From Bacilli bacterium (GTDB lineage Bacteria > Bacillota_I > Bacilli_A > RFN20 > CAG-826), in assembly GCA_017454295.1 (NCBI GenBank), contig JAFTDF010000004.1, positions 1-52,903 on the forward strand: a DNA stretch of 52,903 bases, read 5' to 3'. The notes beneath the pieces are model-generated. The model did no database searches. It was not told where the DNA came from and was given only the letters and a program-made list of their open reading frames with translations. The position numbers and the translations under genes are program-made. This document shows positions 8,201 through 18,900 of this stretch, piece after piece (the stretch's first letter is position 1; each line of letters starts with the position of its first letter).

Positions 8201-10919
8201 CTGGACCCAGGATTACATCGTCGCCAATGACACCAAGGCCGAATTCCCCTTCCTCGCCATCAACGTCATCAATACCGAAACCGGTGAACGTCCCTCTTAT
8301 TGCGACGCCTCCACCATTATTGACTTCGGTGATATCCAAGTCGGTGTCATCGGTGCGATTGGCGATTGCTATAGCTCCATCAGCGCCTCGCAGGTCGAAG
8401 GCGTCCGTTTCGCCGTGGGTAACGAACTCACCGAGCTCGTCATGGCCGAAGCCAACCGCCTCCGCAAAGAAGAAGGCGCCGACTTTATCATCTACTCGCT
8501 CCACGATGGCTTAAAAGGCACCGTCGAAGCACCCTCTCGCCCGCTCTCCGCTTACTATGATGAGACGCTCAGCCAGGGTTACGTTGACCTCGTCCTCGAA
8601 GGTCACTCCCACAACTCCTATAAGTTCCAAGACTCCGAAGGCGTCTGGCACATCCAAAGCGCCGGTGAAGGCAAAGAACTTTATTACGTCTCCTTTGTCT
8701 ATGACACCGCCACCGGAAAATCCGACATCACGGAAAACTCCATCCAAACGATTCCTGCCTCGATGGTCAAATCCTATTACAAGGACGATGAACGGACCGT
8801 TGCTCTCATCAATTCCGAACAATACGATGTGTCTTGGACTTATGAGACGATTGGTTACAACTCAACCAACCGTGGTTCCAGCGAACTCCGCAACACCGTG
8901 GCCCAGCTCTACTATCAAGCCGGAATCGAAGAATGGGGCAAGGATTACAACATCGTCCTCGGCGGCGGTTACCTCTCTTGCCGTTCGCCCTACGAATTGC
9001 CTCAAGGCAACGTCAACTATGCCCAGTTCTATAGCCTCTTCCCGTTTGATAACGACATCGTGCTCTGCTCCCTTTCCGGTGCGGATCTAAAAGCCAACTT
9101 CCTGTTGACCGACAAACTCGGATCGACCTACTTCATCTACAACGGCAGCGGCGTCAACCCCGATGATGTTATCGACGATCAGACCTATTACATCATCACC
9201 GATACTTATAACAGCGACTACGCGCCCAATCACTTGACCATCATCGCCCGTCTCCGCAACGAGAAAGGCGAAGCGGTCTATGCCCGCGACTTGATGAGCG
9301 AATACGCCAAGAACGAAGGTTTTGGCAACAAAGCGGACATGATCGAACACCTTGGCACGATTGGGGATCCCTATTCCATCTCGGATGCGAAAAAGATCGC
9401 GAAGAACCATGTTTCCGGCGATAACCTCTATGGTATTTATCAAGGCATCGTCGTCGCCGTTGGCACCGAAGTCAGCACGTCTTCCGGCTACATCAAATCG
9501 ATCAAAGTGGCCGACACCGAAGGCGACCTCGAAAACGCCATGGATATCTATTACCTTGGCAAGTCCAACGGCAAAGGCTGGGATTCGGTCAACGATGTCC
9601 AAGTAGGCGATAGAATCCTCTTCGAGGCCAAAGCCTACCACTACGGAGACGCGGGAGCCATGTCCTTCGGTGGCGATTCCTATCTCATCACTCAGAACGG
9701 AGAACCCACCAGTGGCCTCTCTGCCGACGATCCTTCCGATTCCATGGCTTATAACCGCCACATGATTCTTGGCCTCATCAAGAATGACCAGCCTTACTAT
9801 CTCCAACTCGAAGGTATCGACGAACCCCTTTATGACAAAGAGAAAGGCACCTACACCTTCTCCCTGTCCGACGGATTCAACTTTGATGGTTGCGTCGCCA
9901 ACCCCGAGTCCGGTTTGGACCTCAGTGCAATCCACAATGGCGCCAAAGTCCTCATCGAAGTCAATAGTCGCCAGGTCATTTCCTATGAGAACGTCCACCA
10001 AGGCACCTTGCTCGATCCTAAGGACATCGCCGAAGCCGCCAAGTTCGCCGAGGAGGGAGTCGAGTACACCGGCTTCTTCAAAGGCACCGTTGTGTTTGCC
10101 AAAAACGCCGAAATCAGCAAGAGCAACGGCGCGCTCACCAAGGTTTACGTTGCCGATAATGCTGCCGGTAAACAGGTGATGCTTTATTACATCAGCCGAT
10201 TTGAAGGTGCCTCGTTAAGCAACAACTGGAACTCCGAGAATATCCTCAAAGAAGGTGACGAAGTCCTCTTCTACGGAACCACGCTCAATTACAATGGCAC
10301 ATTAGAAATCAAGAATGCCTATGTCGTGACCATTAATGGTCAACGCACCGGTGGCGAAAGTGTGTCCAACCCCGGCACCTTTAACAGCTTCCTCCGCTAT
10401 CGAGAGCTCGGTCTCTTATCCAACGAAGAGAATCCTTATTACTTTGTGACCGGCCCGATCGAATTACTCCAACCGTCCGAAGATGGAAAAACCTACACCT
10501 TTGCTTGCGATGTCTATGACGCTCAGCGTGCCACGGGCTTTGCTGGAATGTATGCGGCACCCGAATCCGGCGTTGATCTCAGCCAGATGCAAATCGGCGC
10601 CACCGTCATCGTCAACGACTATGCCACCGACTACGTCTACGACTATACCAACCACACCGAATCCCGTGCCATTATCACCTATGGCAACGTCCAACTCGTG
10701 ATGCGGCAACAAGAAGATGGCTCTTTCTACTCGGCCCTCAATTTGGCCACCGGTAAAAAGGTCACCATCCGTCAAGCCGATGGTTCGCTAGTCACCAAGA
10801 TCGAAGGCCAAGAAGAGGGTTCGTTCGTCGATTGGACCGTGGATGTGAGTGGTCGTTACGAGTTCTACTACCAGCCCAAGACCGGCGAAGTCAGCATCGT
10901 TCCCCCCAAACAATCCTAA
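5235..10919 (+). CDS. Giant collagen-like lipoprotein with 5'-nucleotidase
   Basis: A 1894-residue surface protein. A lipoprotein signal ends in LALAAC with Cys 21 as the anchor. Gly-X-Y collagen-like blocks lie at about residues 125-171, around 215, 250-330, 410-425 and, longest, 482-565. They alternate with a module of the form G...[15 protein letters not shown]...W that recurs at least four times. Beta-sandwich (Ig-like) repeats with a shared GELTFDY motif span about 620-890. A calcineurin-like 5'-nucleotidase follows, with NDHHG near 914, [10 protein letters not shown] near 952, GNHEFD near 985 and GHSHNS near 1123. The nucleotidase C-terminal domain lies at about 1215-1355. Two OB-like repeats (near 1395-1485 and 1610-1700) and a short beta tail end the protein. 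Secreted UshA/YhcR-type enzymes hydrolyse nucleotides, and YhcR also carries OB folds. It probably scavenges extracellular nucleotides on a fibrous stalk. Confidence 0.9.
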   Translation: MKKKNLGLLVLTASALALAACGGNVSTPTSEIKSDSSEQTQSNTSVNEFEERTKAIYALAKQSGYSGTYEEWLASISGKDGSQLRFGTAAPTADTGNDGDFYFDSSSFDVYCKVSGAWIRLGNIKGAQGEKGDKGDKGDKGDKGDTGAQGQQGEQGVQGPQGEPGQTGPTGRSVLTGKVDPDASLGQVGDSYVNTTSGDYWVKGERGWAKEGNLKGPQGEQGQTGAEGRSVSSIQLTRENGQDVYVITYSDGATQRLSVAAPQDGAQGQQGAQGVSVRSIEKTGTEGLVDTYTITYSDGNASTFTVNNGAQGQQGIQGVKGEDGHTPVITISNDGYWVVDGQKTNQKAQGEQGIQGEQGASILTGVGAPANSTGRDGDSYINTGTGDYYVKADGEWSLKFNIKGEKGDTGATGAAGQDGTSITIVDTAFVAPETTHVVGESRDLLDKNGDAIEDNVVGHGYLVDGYLYIVNAEGKFVCAGEIKGPKGDQGEQGPQGEQGQTGQQGEQGAQGEQGPQGEQGEQGPQGPQGEQGEQGPQGEQGEQGPQGEQGPQGEQGPQGEQGAPGTSFRSGAGEPASELGINGDTYLDYTTWKLYVKEDGAWVYKATMPGGGETPSQTYQISEFSVPTSLAKGKTYYGVAELKENGKVVNTFGAYTTGELTFDYDHSLLEVYVDNALGVVIRALANGTTSLTASYQGQTATIRNIVISEDVPVDTYEISSFYMADEINVNEAGYGSIVLLHNGEKADVFAAYKSGELTFDYNEHFKCWVEEDGTIGVNPNAAGKYDLIAHYHGVKSTATFLAKEAVVEKFEIKDVSLEDDMMRVGGEYKLEATIVNLNTGVNMSALSAYQQGILKFDFNDTYFQILAKDDGLYVVAKAKANHQYLGMSVTGASYSFYPTILSETEHLISVMGMNDHHGVVNDTDNGVGIAKLASLINDGRDNLQNVILLSQGDMWQGTAESNMNRGALMTDWMNLVGFDAMTLGNHEFDWTQDYIVANDTKAEFPFLAINVINTETGERPSYCDASTIIDFGDIQVGVIGAIGDCYSSISASQVEGVRFAVGNELTELVMAEANRLRKEEGADFIIYSLHDGLKGTVEAPSRPLSAYYDETLSQGYVDLVLEGHSHNSYKFQDSEGVWHIQSAGEGKELYYVSFVYDTATGKSDITENSIQTIPASMVKSYYKDDERTVALINSEQYDVSWTYETIGYNSTNRGSSELRNTVAQLYYQAGIEEWGKDYNIVLGGGYLSCRSPYELPQGNVNYAQFYSLFPFDNDIVLCSLSGADLKANFLLTDKLGSTYFIYNGSGVNPDDVIDDQTYYIITDTYNSDYAPNHLTIIARLRNEKGEAVYARDLMSEYAKNEGFGNKADMIEHLGTIGDPYSISDAKKIAKNHVSGDNLYGIYQGIVVAVGTEVSTSSGYIKSIKVADTEGDLENAMDIYYLGKSNGKGWDSVNDVQVGDRILFEAKAYHYGDAGAMSFGGDSYLITQNGEPTSGLSADDPSDSMAYNRHMILGLIKNDQPYYLQLEGIDEPLYDKEKGTYTFSLSDGFNFDGCVANPESGLDLSAIHNGAKVLIEVNSRQVISYENVHQGTLLDPKDIAEAAKFAEEGVEYTGFFKGTVVFAKNAEISKSNGALTKVYVADNAAGKQVMLYYISRFEGASLSNNWNSENILKEGDEVLFYGTTLNYNGTLEIKNAYVVTINGQRTGGESVSNPGTFNSFLRYRELGLLSNEENPYYFVTGPIELLQPSEDGKTYTFACDVYDAQRATGFAGMYAAPESGVDLSQMQIGATVIVNDYATDYVYDYTNHTESRAIITYGNVQLVMRQQEDGSFYSALNLATGKKVTIRQADGSLVTKIEGQEEGSFVDWTVDVSGRYEFYYQPKTGEVSIVPPKQS
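5609..5750 (+). repeat. Collagen-like Gly-X-Y coding repeat, block 1
   Basis: Nine-base-period repeats encode GDK triplets ([14 protein letters not shown]), then [10 protein letters not shown]-type triplets. Perfect tandem copies of the GGCGATAAG unit indicate slippage-prone DNA. Confidence 0.85.
6683..6931 (+). repeat. Collagen-like Gly-X-Y coding repeat, long block
   Basis: About 80 residues of uninterrupted Gly-X-Y, mainly GEQ and GPQ triplets, are encoded by 9- and 18-base units that vary at third positions. Length variation between strains would be expected. The triplets have Pro mainly in the X position and Gln or Glu in X and Y, as in other bacterial collagens. Confidence 0.85.
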
Positions 10920-10937
10920 TCGCCCCACCCCAACTTA

Positions 10938-10966
10938 GCCCGCTATTCGCAGCGGGCTTTTTCTTT
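10938..10966 (+). terminator. Terminator after the lipoprotein gene
   Basis: GCCCGCT at 10938-10944 and AGCGGGC at 10951-10957 form a 7-bp stem with a six-base loop, followed by TTTTTCTTT. Confidence 0.85.
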
Positions 10967-11259
10967 GAGGGCAGGTCCGGGCATCGGCAATCGTGTCCAA
11001 GTGCGTATTCCACCACTTTTCCTTTTATCTTTGCGGGTCAAAAAATGAGGAGTCTATGGCCCACTCACACTAGTGGCATTCGCTGAGGCATTATATACCT
11101 CGTGGAAAGCTTTCATTATGGCCCACGGGAAAGAACCGCTCCAAGTCACAAAGTCGTTCCCACAACGGTTTTGTCGGCCAAATCAATGGGCCTGGTAAGC
11201 CACGATTATGTCACCTCAGCGAAGAGAACCCATCGTATCCATAAATGAGCCAAGTATAA
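10967..11259. other. Intergenic stretch without recognisable gene
   Basis: About 290 bases between two terminators hold no supported coding frame; the longest frames are short and lack starts. A minus-strand TATAAT-like box lies near 11092-11097, but no gene follows it. The region may be a decayed gene; I see nothing definite in it. Confidence 0.4.
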
Positions 11260-11281
11260 GAAAACGGCGCAATCGCGCCGT
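11260..11281 (-). terminator. Terminator of the minus-strand membrane protein gene
   Basis: On the minus strand ACGGCGC and GCGCCGT (11264-11270 and 11275-11281) form a GC-rich 7-bp stem with a four-base loop, followed by TTTTC. Confidence 0.75.
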
Positions 11282-11302
11282 ATTTCTCTGAATTCTGTTG
11301 GA

Positions 11303-12472
11303 TTATCCGCCGATGCCGGCGAAGAAGGCGAAGACCCCTTCCACCGCAGTGATGACCGCGACAAGAATCCCGGCAACGGGGATGAGCAAGTCGATTTGCG
11401 GCCGCTTCGGGACGCGGGTATAAGAGAAGAGCAAACCCACCGGGGCAACCAGGGCGAAGACGACCGCTCCGCCGATTCCAATGCGAGACAACATTTCGAT
11501 GCCGGAGGCGATACTGGCTTCATCCACCCCATCAAGGCCACCTAGACCAAAGGCGAGCATGATGACCAGGAGGAAGAAGTCGGCGACAGCCGCCACGAGG
11601 AAGGTGATGAAGATGAACAAACCGACATGGAAGGAGTTGGCGTTGGTTTCCAAATATTCCTTCCATTGTTCGTAGTTCCCGTGGCGACGAAGGAAGATTC
11701 GCTGACGGAGCTTAATGAATAAGGCGATCACAACGAAGGCGAGGAAGGCCATAATCGGTTTGGTGGTCAGCCAAGGCGCGATTTCGATCGGCATGGATTG
11801 AATGAACCCATAGACGATGGAGACTTTTAAATAGTTCGACACGATTTCATAAGCCAAGGGCAGGATGGCCAAAAGGCGGAAGATAATGATCTTTTTGCCT
11901 TGGAAGAGCTTCTTGGGATTGTAATTGAGGAAATACATGAAGAGCGTGCAAAGTAATAAATCCAAGAAGATGTTGAAGCCTTTATACAGGAAATTCGCGG
12001 AGAAGGCATTCAAGAACGCCCGTTGTTCTTCCGGGGTATCGGACATGAGACGTGCCACCAAGAAGAGCAAACGTTCCCCATAAACATAGAAGAGGAATGC
12101 GATTGCCGCCGTGATGCCGGCATAGAAAATCAAAATGAATTTATATGGGCGTCGTTCGGAAAGGATGAGCGCGAAGTTGGCGAGCAAGAACATGGGAGTC
12201 ATCAACACGCTGAAATTCGTAAGAATGTCGGTGACGACTTCGGGAACGCCTTTTCCCGGGGGAGCGAAGGTGGCGGTCACCGAGAGGGTGAAGCCAAGCA
12301 TTGTCAAAAACAAAGAGAACCAGGCGATGATACGAAGGGTTTGATACGAAAAGGGACCGCGATAACGAATATCCGGGGCGTTGATACCCGGCAGTTTGCG
12401 TTCCTTCTTCTTTTTTCGGGTCGCAGCTTGGTCTAATTCGGCTTCGGGTACAGAAAGGTTTTCTTCTGCCAT
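11303..12472 (-). CDS. Polytopic membrane protein, unknown function
   Basis: A 389-residue protein with a charged cytoplasmic N-terminus (KKKKERK near residues 20-26) and about eight membrane segments. I do not recognise the family. A basic cytoplasmic loop (RQRIFLRRHGNYEQWKEYLE) separates the fourth or fifth segment from the last group. GCGAGGA precedes the start, and a TATAAT promoter lies 25 bases further upstream. It is monocistronic, bounded by its own promoter and terminator. No transport or enzyme motif is visible. Confidence 0.75.
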   Translation of the reverse strand: MAEENLSVPEAELDQAATRKKKKERKLPGINAPDIRYRGPFSYQTLRIIAWFSLFLTMLGFTLSVTATFAPPGKGVPEVVTDILTNFSVLMTPMFLLANFALILSERRPYKFILIFYAGITAAIAFLFYVYGERLLFLVARLMSDTPEEQRAFLNAFSANFLYKGFNIFLDLLLCTLFMYFLNYNPKKLFQGKKIIIFRLLAILPLAYEIVSNYLKVSIVYGFIQSMPIEIAPWLTTKPIMAFLAFVVIALFIKLRQRIFLRRHGNYEQWKEYLETNANSFHVGLFIFITFLVAAVADFFLLVIMLAFGLGGLDGVDEASIASGIEMLSRIGIGGAVVFALVAPVGLLFSYTRVPKRPQIDLLIPVAGILVAVITAVEGVFAFFAGIGG

Positions 12473-12497
12473 AAACGTTTTCCTCGCTATAAGCGAA

Positions 12498-12525
12498 ATT
12501 ATACGGAATCCCCTTCATACCACAA
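12498..12525 (-). promoter_or_regulatory. Promoter of the unknown membrane protein gene
   Basis: On the minus strand TTGTGG (12520-12525) and TATAAT (12498-12503) are separated by 16 bases, with the gene's Shine-Dalgarno sequence just downstream. Confidence 0.6.
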
Positions 12526-12571
12526 GGGCAAGAAGCGTCAATTCCCAGACGTATTTGTTTTTTCGGGAGGT

Positions 12572-12853
12572 TTGCCAAACTCTCAACGAACAGGCAATTT
12601 CCGTTATGGTCCTTTATTCTACTTAGTAAACTTCGGAGTTTCCTTACTGTTAGCCTTGGTCTATGGCTTCATCTTCCATAAACGCTTCGATGCCCTAGTT
12701 AGCAAAGACGTGTATAAGGAAAAGATGTCCTTTGAGGAAGCCAATCGTATCATCCTCGAGGGTATGGGAAGCCAATTCGATCCCGCTTTATAGCCCCATT
12801 ACCATGCCGTGCGGGAAAAACTCGAAACCTATTATGAGAACTCGTCCAAACCT
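12572..12853 (+). pseudogene. Internally deleted HD-GYP phosphodiesterase remnant
   Basis: The frame joins an N-terminal membrane segment (YLVNFGVSLLLALVYGFIF) directly to the extreme C-terminal part of an HD-GYP domain. That part reads FDALVSKDVYKEKMSFEEA and then IILEGMGSQFDPAL. In HD-GYP cyclic-di-GMP phosphodiesterases these motifs follow the metal-binding HD and GYP motifs, which are absent here. A TAG at 12791-12793 interrupts the frame, but the same frame continues with HYHAVREKLETYYE, as the family's last helix would. A large internal deletion plus a nonsense change best explains this. The start is uncertain; a TTG sits one base after GGGAGG. It is almost certainly non-functional for cyclic-di-GMP hydrolysis. 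Confidence 0.65.
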
Positions 12854-12892
12854 TTTTGGCACCGCGTCATGCCCTTTTCTAAGGAAAAGTGC

Positions 12893-12921
12893 TTTTGCTT
12901 TTCTCGTCTCTCCCTTACAAT
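12893..12921 (+). promoter_or_regulatory. Candidate promoter of the NRPS operon
   Basis: TACAAT at 12916-12921 is a good -10 match. TTTTGC at 12893-12898 gives 17-base spacing, or TTGCTT at 12895-12900 gives 15. Transcription would start near 12928, placing the 12935-12958 palindrome in the first 30 bases of the transcript. Confidence 0.4.
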
Positions 12922-12934
12922 TACGGAAAAGCAC

Positions 12935-12958
12935 CGATTATCAGTAGTTTGATAATCG
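12935..12958 (+). promoter_or_regulatory. Perfect 9-bp inverted repeat before the NRPS gene
   Basis: CGATTATCA and TGATAATCG are perfect 9-base arms around a six-base spacer, 20 bases before the NRPS ATG. The lack of a T-tract argues against a terminator. The position fits a repressor operator or a leader hairpin. Confidence 0.6.
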
Positions 12959-12978
12959 CCATCCATGGAGGCCCTTTT

Positions 12979-15900
12979 ATGAAAAGAGTCAAAGCCAGTC
13001 AAGAAGTCCTCGGGATTTATCTTTCCTGTCTCGAAGACACCGATGCCTACAACCTTCCGACCCTGATCCCAATTGGAAATCATCGCCTCGAAGAAGCGCG
13101 AGAAGCCTTGGGAAAAATCTTCCAAGCCCATCCGCAGTTAAACTCCCGGTTCCAAATGGAAGACGGGGTTCTCTATCAATACGAATCCGCCGAACAATGG
13201 GTGCTAAACAAAGAACAGGTGGATTCCATTGACCGGTCCGCCCTCATTGAGCCCTTCCCGCTGCTAGATGCCCCACTTTACCGTTTCCGCTTCTTTGAAA
13301 CGCCAAAGGGGAACTATTTCTTCTGCGATTTCCACCACGCTTTGATGGATGGGTTCTCTCTCACGCTGTTCTATCGAGAATTCGCCCAGGCCTTAGAAGG
13401 CAAGGCAGTCCCCGTGGAAAAGAAATCCGCCGCCGAACTCGCCGCCGCCCAAGAGGCATCCCGCGAAGAGAAAGCCTATGCCGAAGAAAAGAAGTACTTC
13501 GAAGACACCTTTGGCGGCGTCGATGTCGAAAGCTTACCCACCCAAGATAAAGACGATGGCACCGTTGCCTATGCCCGTTTCGACATGCCCTTAAAGGAAT
13601 GGAACGATCAAGAGGTCGCCGCCTTTATGAAGCGCACCGGAATCCGCCGTTCCTCCTTCTTCTTAGCCAGCGCGGCTTTGACCCTTGGCCTCTATTCCTT
13701 CTCCGAGGAAGTGGCCTTTGCTTTCGTCGACAACGGACGCGATGCCGACATGAAAAATTCCTATGGGATGTTTGTCCGTACCTTGCCCTTCTATGTAAAC
13801 CACATCGATCAGGGCGAAACCCTCGCTTACGTCCAAGGAATCGATGCACAACGGGCCCAAACCATTGCAAAACGCCGCTATTCCTTTTTGGATTTGGTCA
13901 AAGACACCTCCTTCCATCCCGAGGTCCTCGTTTCTTACCAAGGCGATTATTACTATCAAACCAACTTAGATGGGAAGAAGGTCGACGTCGAACTTATTCC
14001 AGTCAGCGACGGCAAAGAAAAGATCACCTTTGAAATCTTCCGTCGGGACGGCGCCTTCTTTGTCCGCGCCGAATACCGCAGCGATCTCTATGAGGAAGAT
14101 TCCATCCGTCACCTCATTTCCTCCATCGACCACTTTGGCAAAGAACTTCTTTCCAAAGAAAAGCTCGAGGACATGGATCCTTGCGGAGAAGAAGATATCG
14201 CGATTTTGGATTCGTATAACCAAACCGATTTGTCCTCTTACGATTTCTCCCACGATTTCGTCGACGATATCCGTGATTCGATTGCCAACAATCCCAATAA
14301 GCCCGCCGTCATCTGCGGTGAGGAGTCTTTGACCTATGCCGAGCTCGGCGACCTTTCCGACCGCATCGCCGATTACCTCATCGGGAAAAAGTTCCCCAAG
14401 CAAAGCATCGTCTCGATCCTCGTCGGTCGTAACCTTGCCATGGGTTATACTCCCGTGGGCGTCCTCAAAGCCGGTTTGGCCTATCAACCTTTGGATCCTT
14501 CTTATCCCGACGAACGTCTTGCCTTCATGATGGAAGACGCTTCCGCCAAACTCTTGATCTGCCAGCGTGGTTTGGAAAGTAAAGTCGCCTCCTACCAAGG
14601 GCCGATCCTCTTCCTCGACGAAGTCCCCAGCCTCCCCTTGCTCCATTTGCCCCAACCCAAATCCGATCCGCATGACCTCTATATCATGCTCTACACTTCG
14701 GGTTCTACGGGTAAACCCAAAGGCGTCCAACTCGAACACCACAACATCTCCGCATTCACGCAATGGCAACGCAAATACTTCGATATCGGCGATGGCGATA
14801 ACTTCTTCGCCTATGCTTCCTTCGGTTTCGACGCCAACATGTATGACCTCTATGGCGCCATCACTAACGGCAACACCTTGGTCGTCGTTCCCGAAGACAT
14901 GCGTTTGGATTTGCCGCGCCTCAACCAATATCTGGAAGAGCACAAAGCCTGCTACGGCGTCATGACCACCCAGGTCGGCCGTCAATTCGCCGAAAGCCAG
15001 GATAACCATTCCCTGAAATCCCTTTGCGTCGGCGGTGAGAAACTCGTCCCGGTCGCCCCACCCAAATCCTTTGAACTCGTTAACGGCTATGGTCCGACCG
15101 AATGCACCATCGTCATCACCATGCATCCCGTCGACCGCCTCTATTACCGTGTCCCGATTGGCAAAGCCTTGCCCATCACCCATACCTTTATTCTCGATAA
15201 GAAGATGCGTCGCCTTCCCTATGGCGCCCCCGGATTCCTCTTTGCTTCCGGACACCAAGTCGGACGCGGCTATCTCAACCGCCCCGAGGAAAACGCGAAA
15301 GCCTTCATCGACAATCCCTTCGAAACCGGGGACTTCGCGAAGATGTATAACACCGGCGACGTCGTCCGCTACCTCAAAGACGGAACGTTGGACTTCATCG
15401 GACGTAAAGACGGCCAGGTGAAAATCCGCGGATTCCGCATCGAAACCAGTGAAGTCGAGCGTGTTTTGCGCGAATATCCGGGGATTAAGGATGCCACCGT
15501 CCAAGCCTTCCCGGCCGCCAGCGGAGGCATGTTCATCGCTGGCTATTTCGTCGCGGATACCCAATTGGACATCGACGACATCAAACGCTTCATCGGCGAA
15601 CGCAAACCGCCTTATATGGTGCCAGAAGCGATGATGCAACTCGACGCCATCCCCCTGAACCAAAACAGCAAAGTCAACAAGCGTGCCCTTCCTGTCCCCA
15701 CCCGTCAAACCGGGGAAATCGTGGCACCCTCCAATCCTCGCGAAAAGGCCATCCTTGCCTTAACCAAGAAACTCCTTGGCTATGAGGAAATCGGCGTCAC
15801 CACCGATCTATTCGAAGCCGGTCTCACCTCCATCTCCTCCATCCGTTACATGGGATTACTCTCTTCCGAATGCGGACTGGAAATCTCCATGAAAGAGCTG

Positions 15901-18900
15901 CGCGAGCATTCGACCGTTCGTCAACTTGCCGCCCTCCAAGGTGAGGAAGCACCCGAAGAAGCCATTCCGGAAGGTCCTTATCCCTTAACCAAAACCCAGC
16001 AAGGGATCTTCGTGGAAATGATGGCGCACCCCGCTTCCACCATTTACAACATCCCCTTGCTCTATAAGCTCGATCCTTCGATTGATTTAGAGGCCTTAGA
16101 GAAAGCGTTAAAGACCGTCATCGATGCCCATCCGGGAATCAAAGCCCACCTCCAAAGCCAAGGCAGCGACGTCGAATTCGTGCCTGGCCTTGAGCCAGCC
16201 AAAGTGGAACGGATCCAAGGCGATCCTTCTTTCCCCTTCGAACTCACTCCCTATGATTTGTTCAAAGGCCCGTTATATCAGGCCAAGATCTATCAAGGGA
16301 AAAACCACTACCTCTATTTGGATACCCACCACATCGCCAGCGATGGTTCCTCCTTGGCTTTGATGATGGCCCAAATCGGCCAAATCATGGGAGGCGAATC
16401 CATCGAGCCCGAGCTCAAAGGTCCCGCTTCGATCGCTTATCAGGAACAAAAGAAGGCCACCGCGGAAGAACTTGAGAAGGAAAAAGCCCATTACGAATCC
16501 TTCCTCCGTGGCGTCGATAGCCCCTCTTTGCCGCGGAAAGATTATGAACTTCCCACTTCCGCCAAACCTTTCATCGTCTCGGTTCCCTTAACCGTCGATG
16601 CAAAGAAAGTCGCCGCGTATTTCAAAGCCAATGGCATCAACCCCAACGGCTTCTTCAATGCCGTCTTCGCCTATGCTCTTTCCAAATGGAATGGCAATGA
16701 CGATGCCTTGTTCACCTCCATCTACTCTGGGCGCGACCAAGCCGCTTTCCTCAACACGGTGACGATGCTCGTCAAGACCTTGCCCGTCTATGCCATCTGC
16801 GCGCCCGAAAAGAAACGTCTCGATTTCGTCAAAGAAGTGCAGGCCCAATTGATCAAGAGCCAAGAGAATACTTTGTATTCCTTCGCCGAGGTCAGCCATG
16901 AATTTGGCGTCAAGGCCGAAGTCATGTTCGCCTATCAAGGGGATGGCTTCCTTCCCGATCGCTTAGGTAAGGCCCCGATTGAGTTACTGCCCTTGGACGG
17001 GGATGAGGCGAAAGCCCCCTTCTCCGTGGATTGCCTCCTCAAAGAGAATGGCTATCTCTTGAATTTCGAAGCGCCCGAAAACCTCTATCGCAACGAAACC
17101 ATGACCGGCTTTGCCAAAGTCTTCGATATGGTCGCGAAAGCCTTCCTCGAAGAAGGCAACCTCGGTTCCATCGCCGTCGTCGATGAGGCGGATAAAAAGG
17201 CGATGGACGTCTATAACGCCACCGAAGAACCGCTGGCCTTCCCCTTATATTTGGATTACCTCGCTCGGGAAGTCGCCGCCCATCCGCAGCAAAAGATGAT
17301 CATCGGCGTCGACGAAACCCTCACCTATGAGGAATTCGATGTCCGTACCAACCAGATTGCCAACGCTTTGCTGGAACTGCAGGTGAAACCCGATGAGAAA
17401 GTCGTCACCCTCACCAAGCGCATCGCCAATGCCTTTGTGGCAAGAGAAGGCGTCTTGAAATCCGGGGCCGCCTTCTTGCCGATCGACCCCGCCTATCCCG
17501 ATGACCGCATCGGTTACATTATCGAGGATGCCGGTGCCCGCTTCGTCTTAACCACCAAAGATATCTACGAAAAGAAGAAAGAAGCCTATCCCGGCGTGAA
17601 GTTCCTTTTGATTGAGGATATCCTGCAAAAAGCCTCCAAAACCCCGGTGAATGTGAAGATTTCCCCGCAATCCCTCGCTTATTGTATCTATACTTCCGGC
17701 TCCACCGGCAAACCCAAAGGGGTCATGATCGAGCACCATAGTTTGGCCAATCTCGTGGATAAGAACCCCCACAATTACGTGGTCAACGAATACTGCGATA
17801 ACGCGAAAGTCACCGTGGCTTTGGCCTCCTTATCGTTCGACTTATCCATCCAAGAAGAATTCGTCCCCTTCGCTAACGGCCTCACCACCGTCATGGCCAG
17901 CGAAGACGAAATCCTCAACCCCGTGGCTTTGGCCAAGCGTATGTTGGCCCATAAAGTCGACATCCTCACCACCACGCCCTCCTACGTGAATAACCTTTTG
18001 GAAATTGAGGCCGTCATGGAAGCCTTCCGTAACCTCAAGGCCATCGACCTTGGTGCCGAGGCGATCCCCGCTTCCTTAATCCAAAAGATGAAAGACCGTG
18101 GCATGAAAGCCCGCGCCTATAACGGCTATGGGCCCACCGAAGCCACCGTCACCTGCACGATGGACGAAATCACTTCCGCGCGCATCACCATCGGCTTCCC
18201 CGACGCCAACGTCAAAACCTATATCATCGATAAGGAACTCCGCCGCTTGCCCCTTGGCGCGGTGGGCGAACTCCTCATCGGCGGCGAAGGCGTGGCCCGT
18301 GGTTACATCCACCGGGATGACCTCAACAAAGAGAAATTCATCCAATTCGAAGGCGTCTATGCCTACCGTTCGGGTGACTTGGCCCGCATCAACTACGATG
18401 GCCGCATCGAATTCTTCGGTCGCAAGGATAACCAGGTCAAACTTCGGGGTCTACGCGTTGAACTCGATGAGATCGAGAACAACATGACTTCCTATCCTGG
18501 CGTTTCCCGGGCCGTCGTCTTGGTCAAAGAAACCGCCGAAGAAGGCCAGTTCTTGGTGGGCTATTATCTAAGCAAAGAAGAAATCCCGACCGCCGATTTC
18601 AAAGCGCACCTCGCCAAGTCGCTGACGCCTTATATGATCCCGAAGGTCTTTGTCCACCTCGACACCATCCCGATGACCCAAAACGGCAAAGTCGACAAAA
18701 AGGCATTGCCCGAGCCGACCATCAGCCGGGAAAAGAGCAACGTCCGCTTGCCGCGCAACGAAACGCAACGGGCCATCTACGATATCTTTGCCCATGTCCT
18801 CGGCGTCAAAGAGCTCTCCATCGATGATGACTTCTTCGATTTGGGTGGCACCTCCTTAAGTGCTTCCAAAGTCGCGATGCTCGCCCTCGAAAAGAAATTG

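Noticed and set aside
12889-12978. 30-residue upstream extension of the NRPS
   Set aside because: It would start inside the promoter and cross the palindrome; ATG 12979 has GGAGG at good spacing and gives the normal start of a C domain.
13966-15708. 580-codon open frame antisense to the NRPS first adenylation domain
   Set aside because: The strong third-position C/G bias of the NRPS keeps this reverse frame open; it has no start signal and its composition is low-complexity Asp/Gly/Val. The plus-strand domains are unmistakable.
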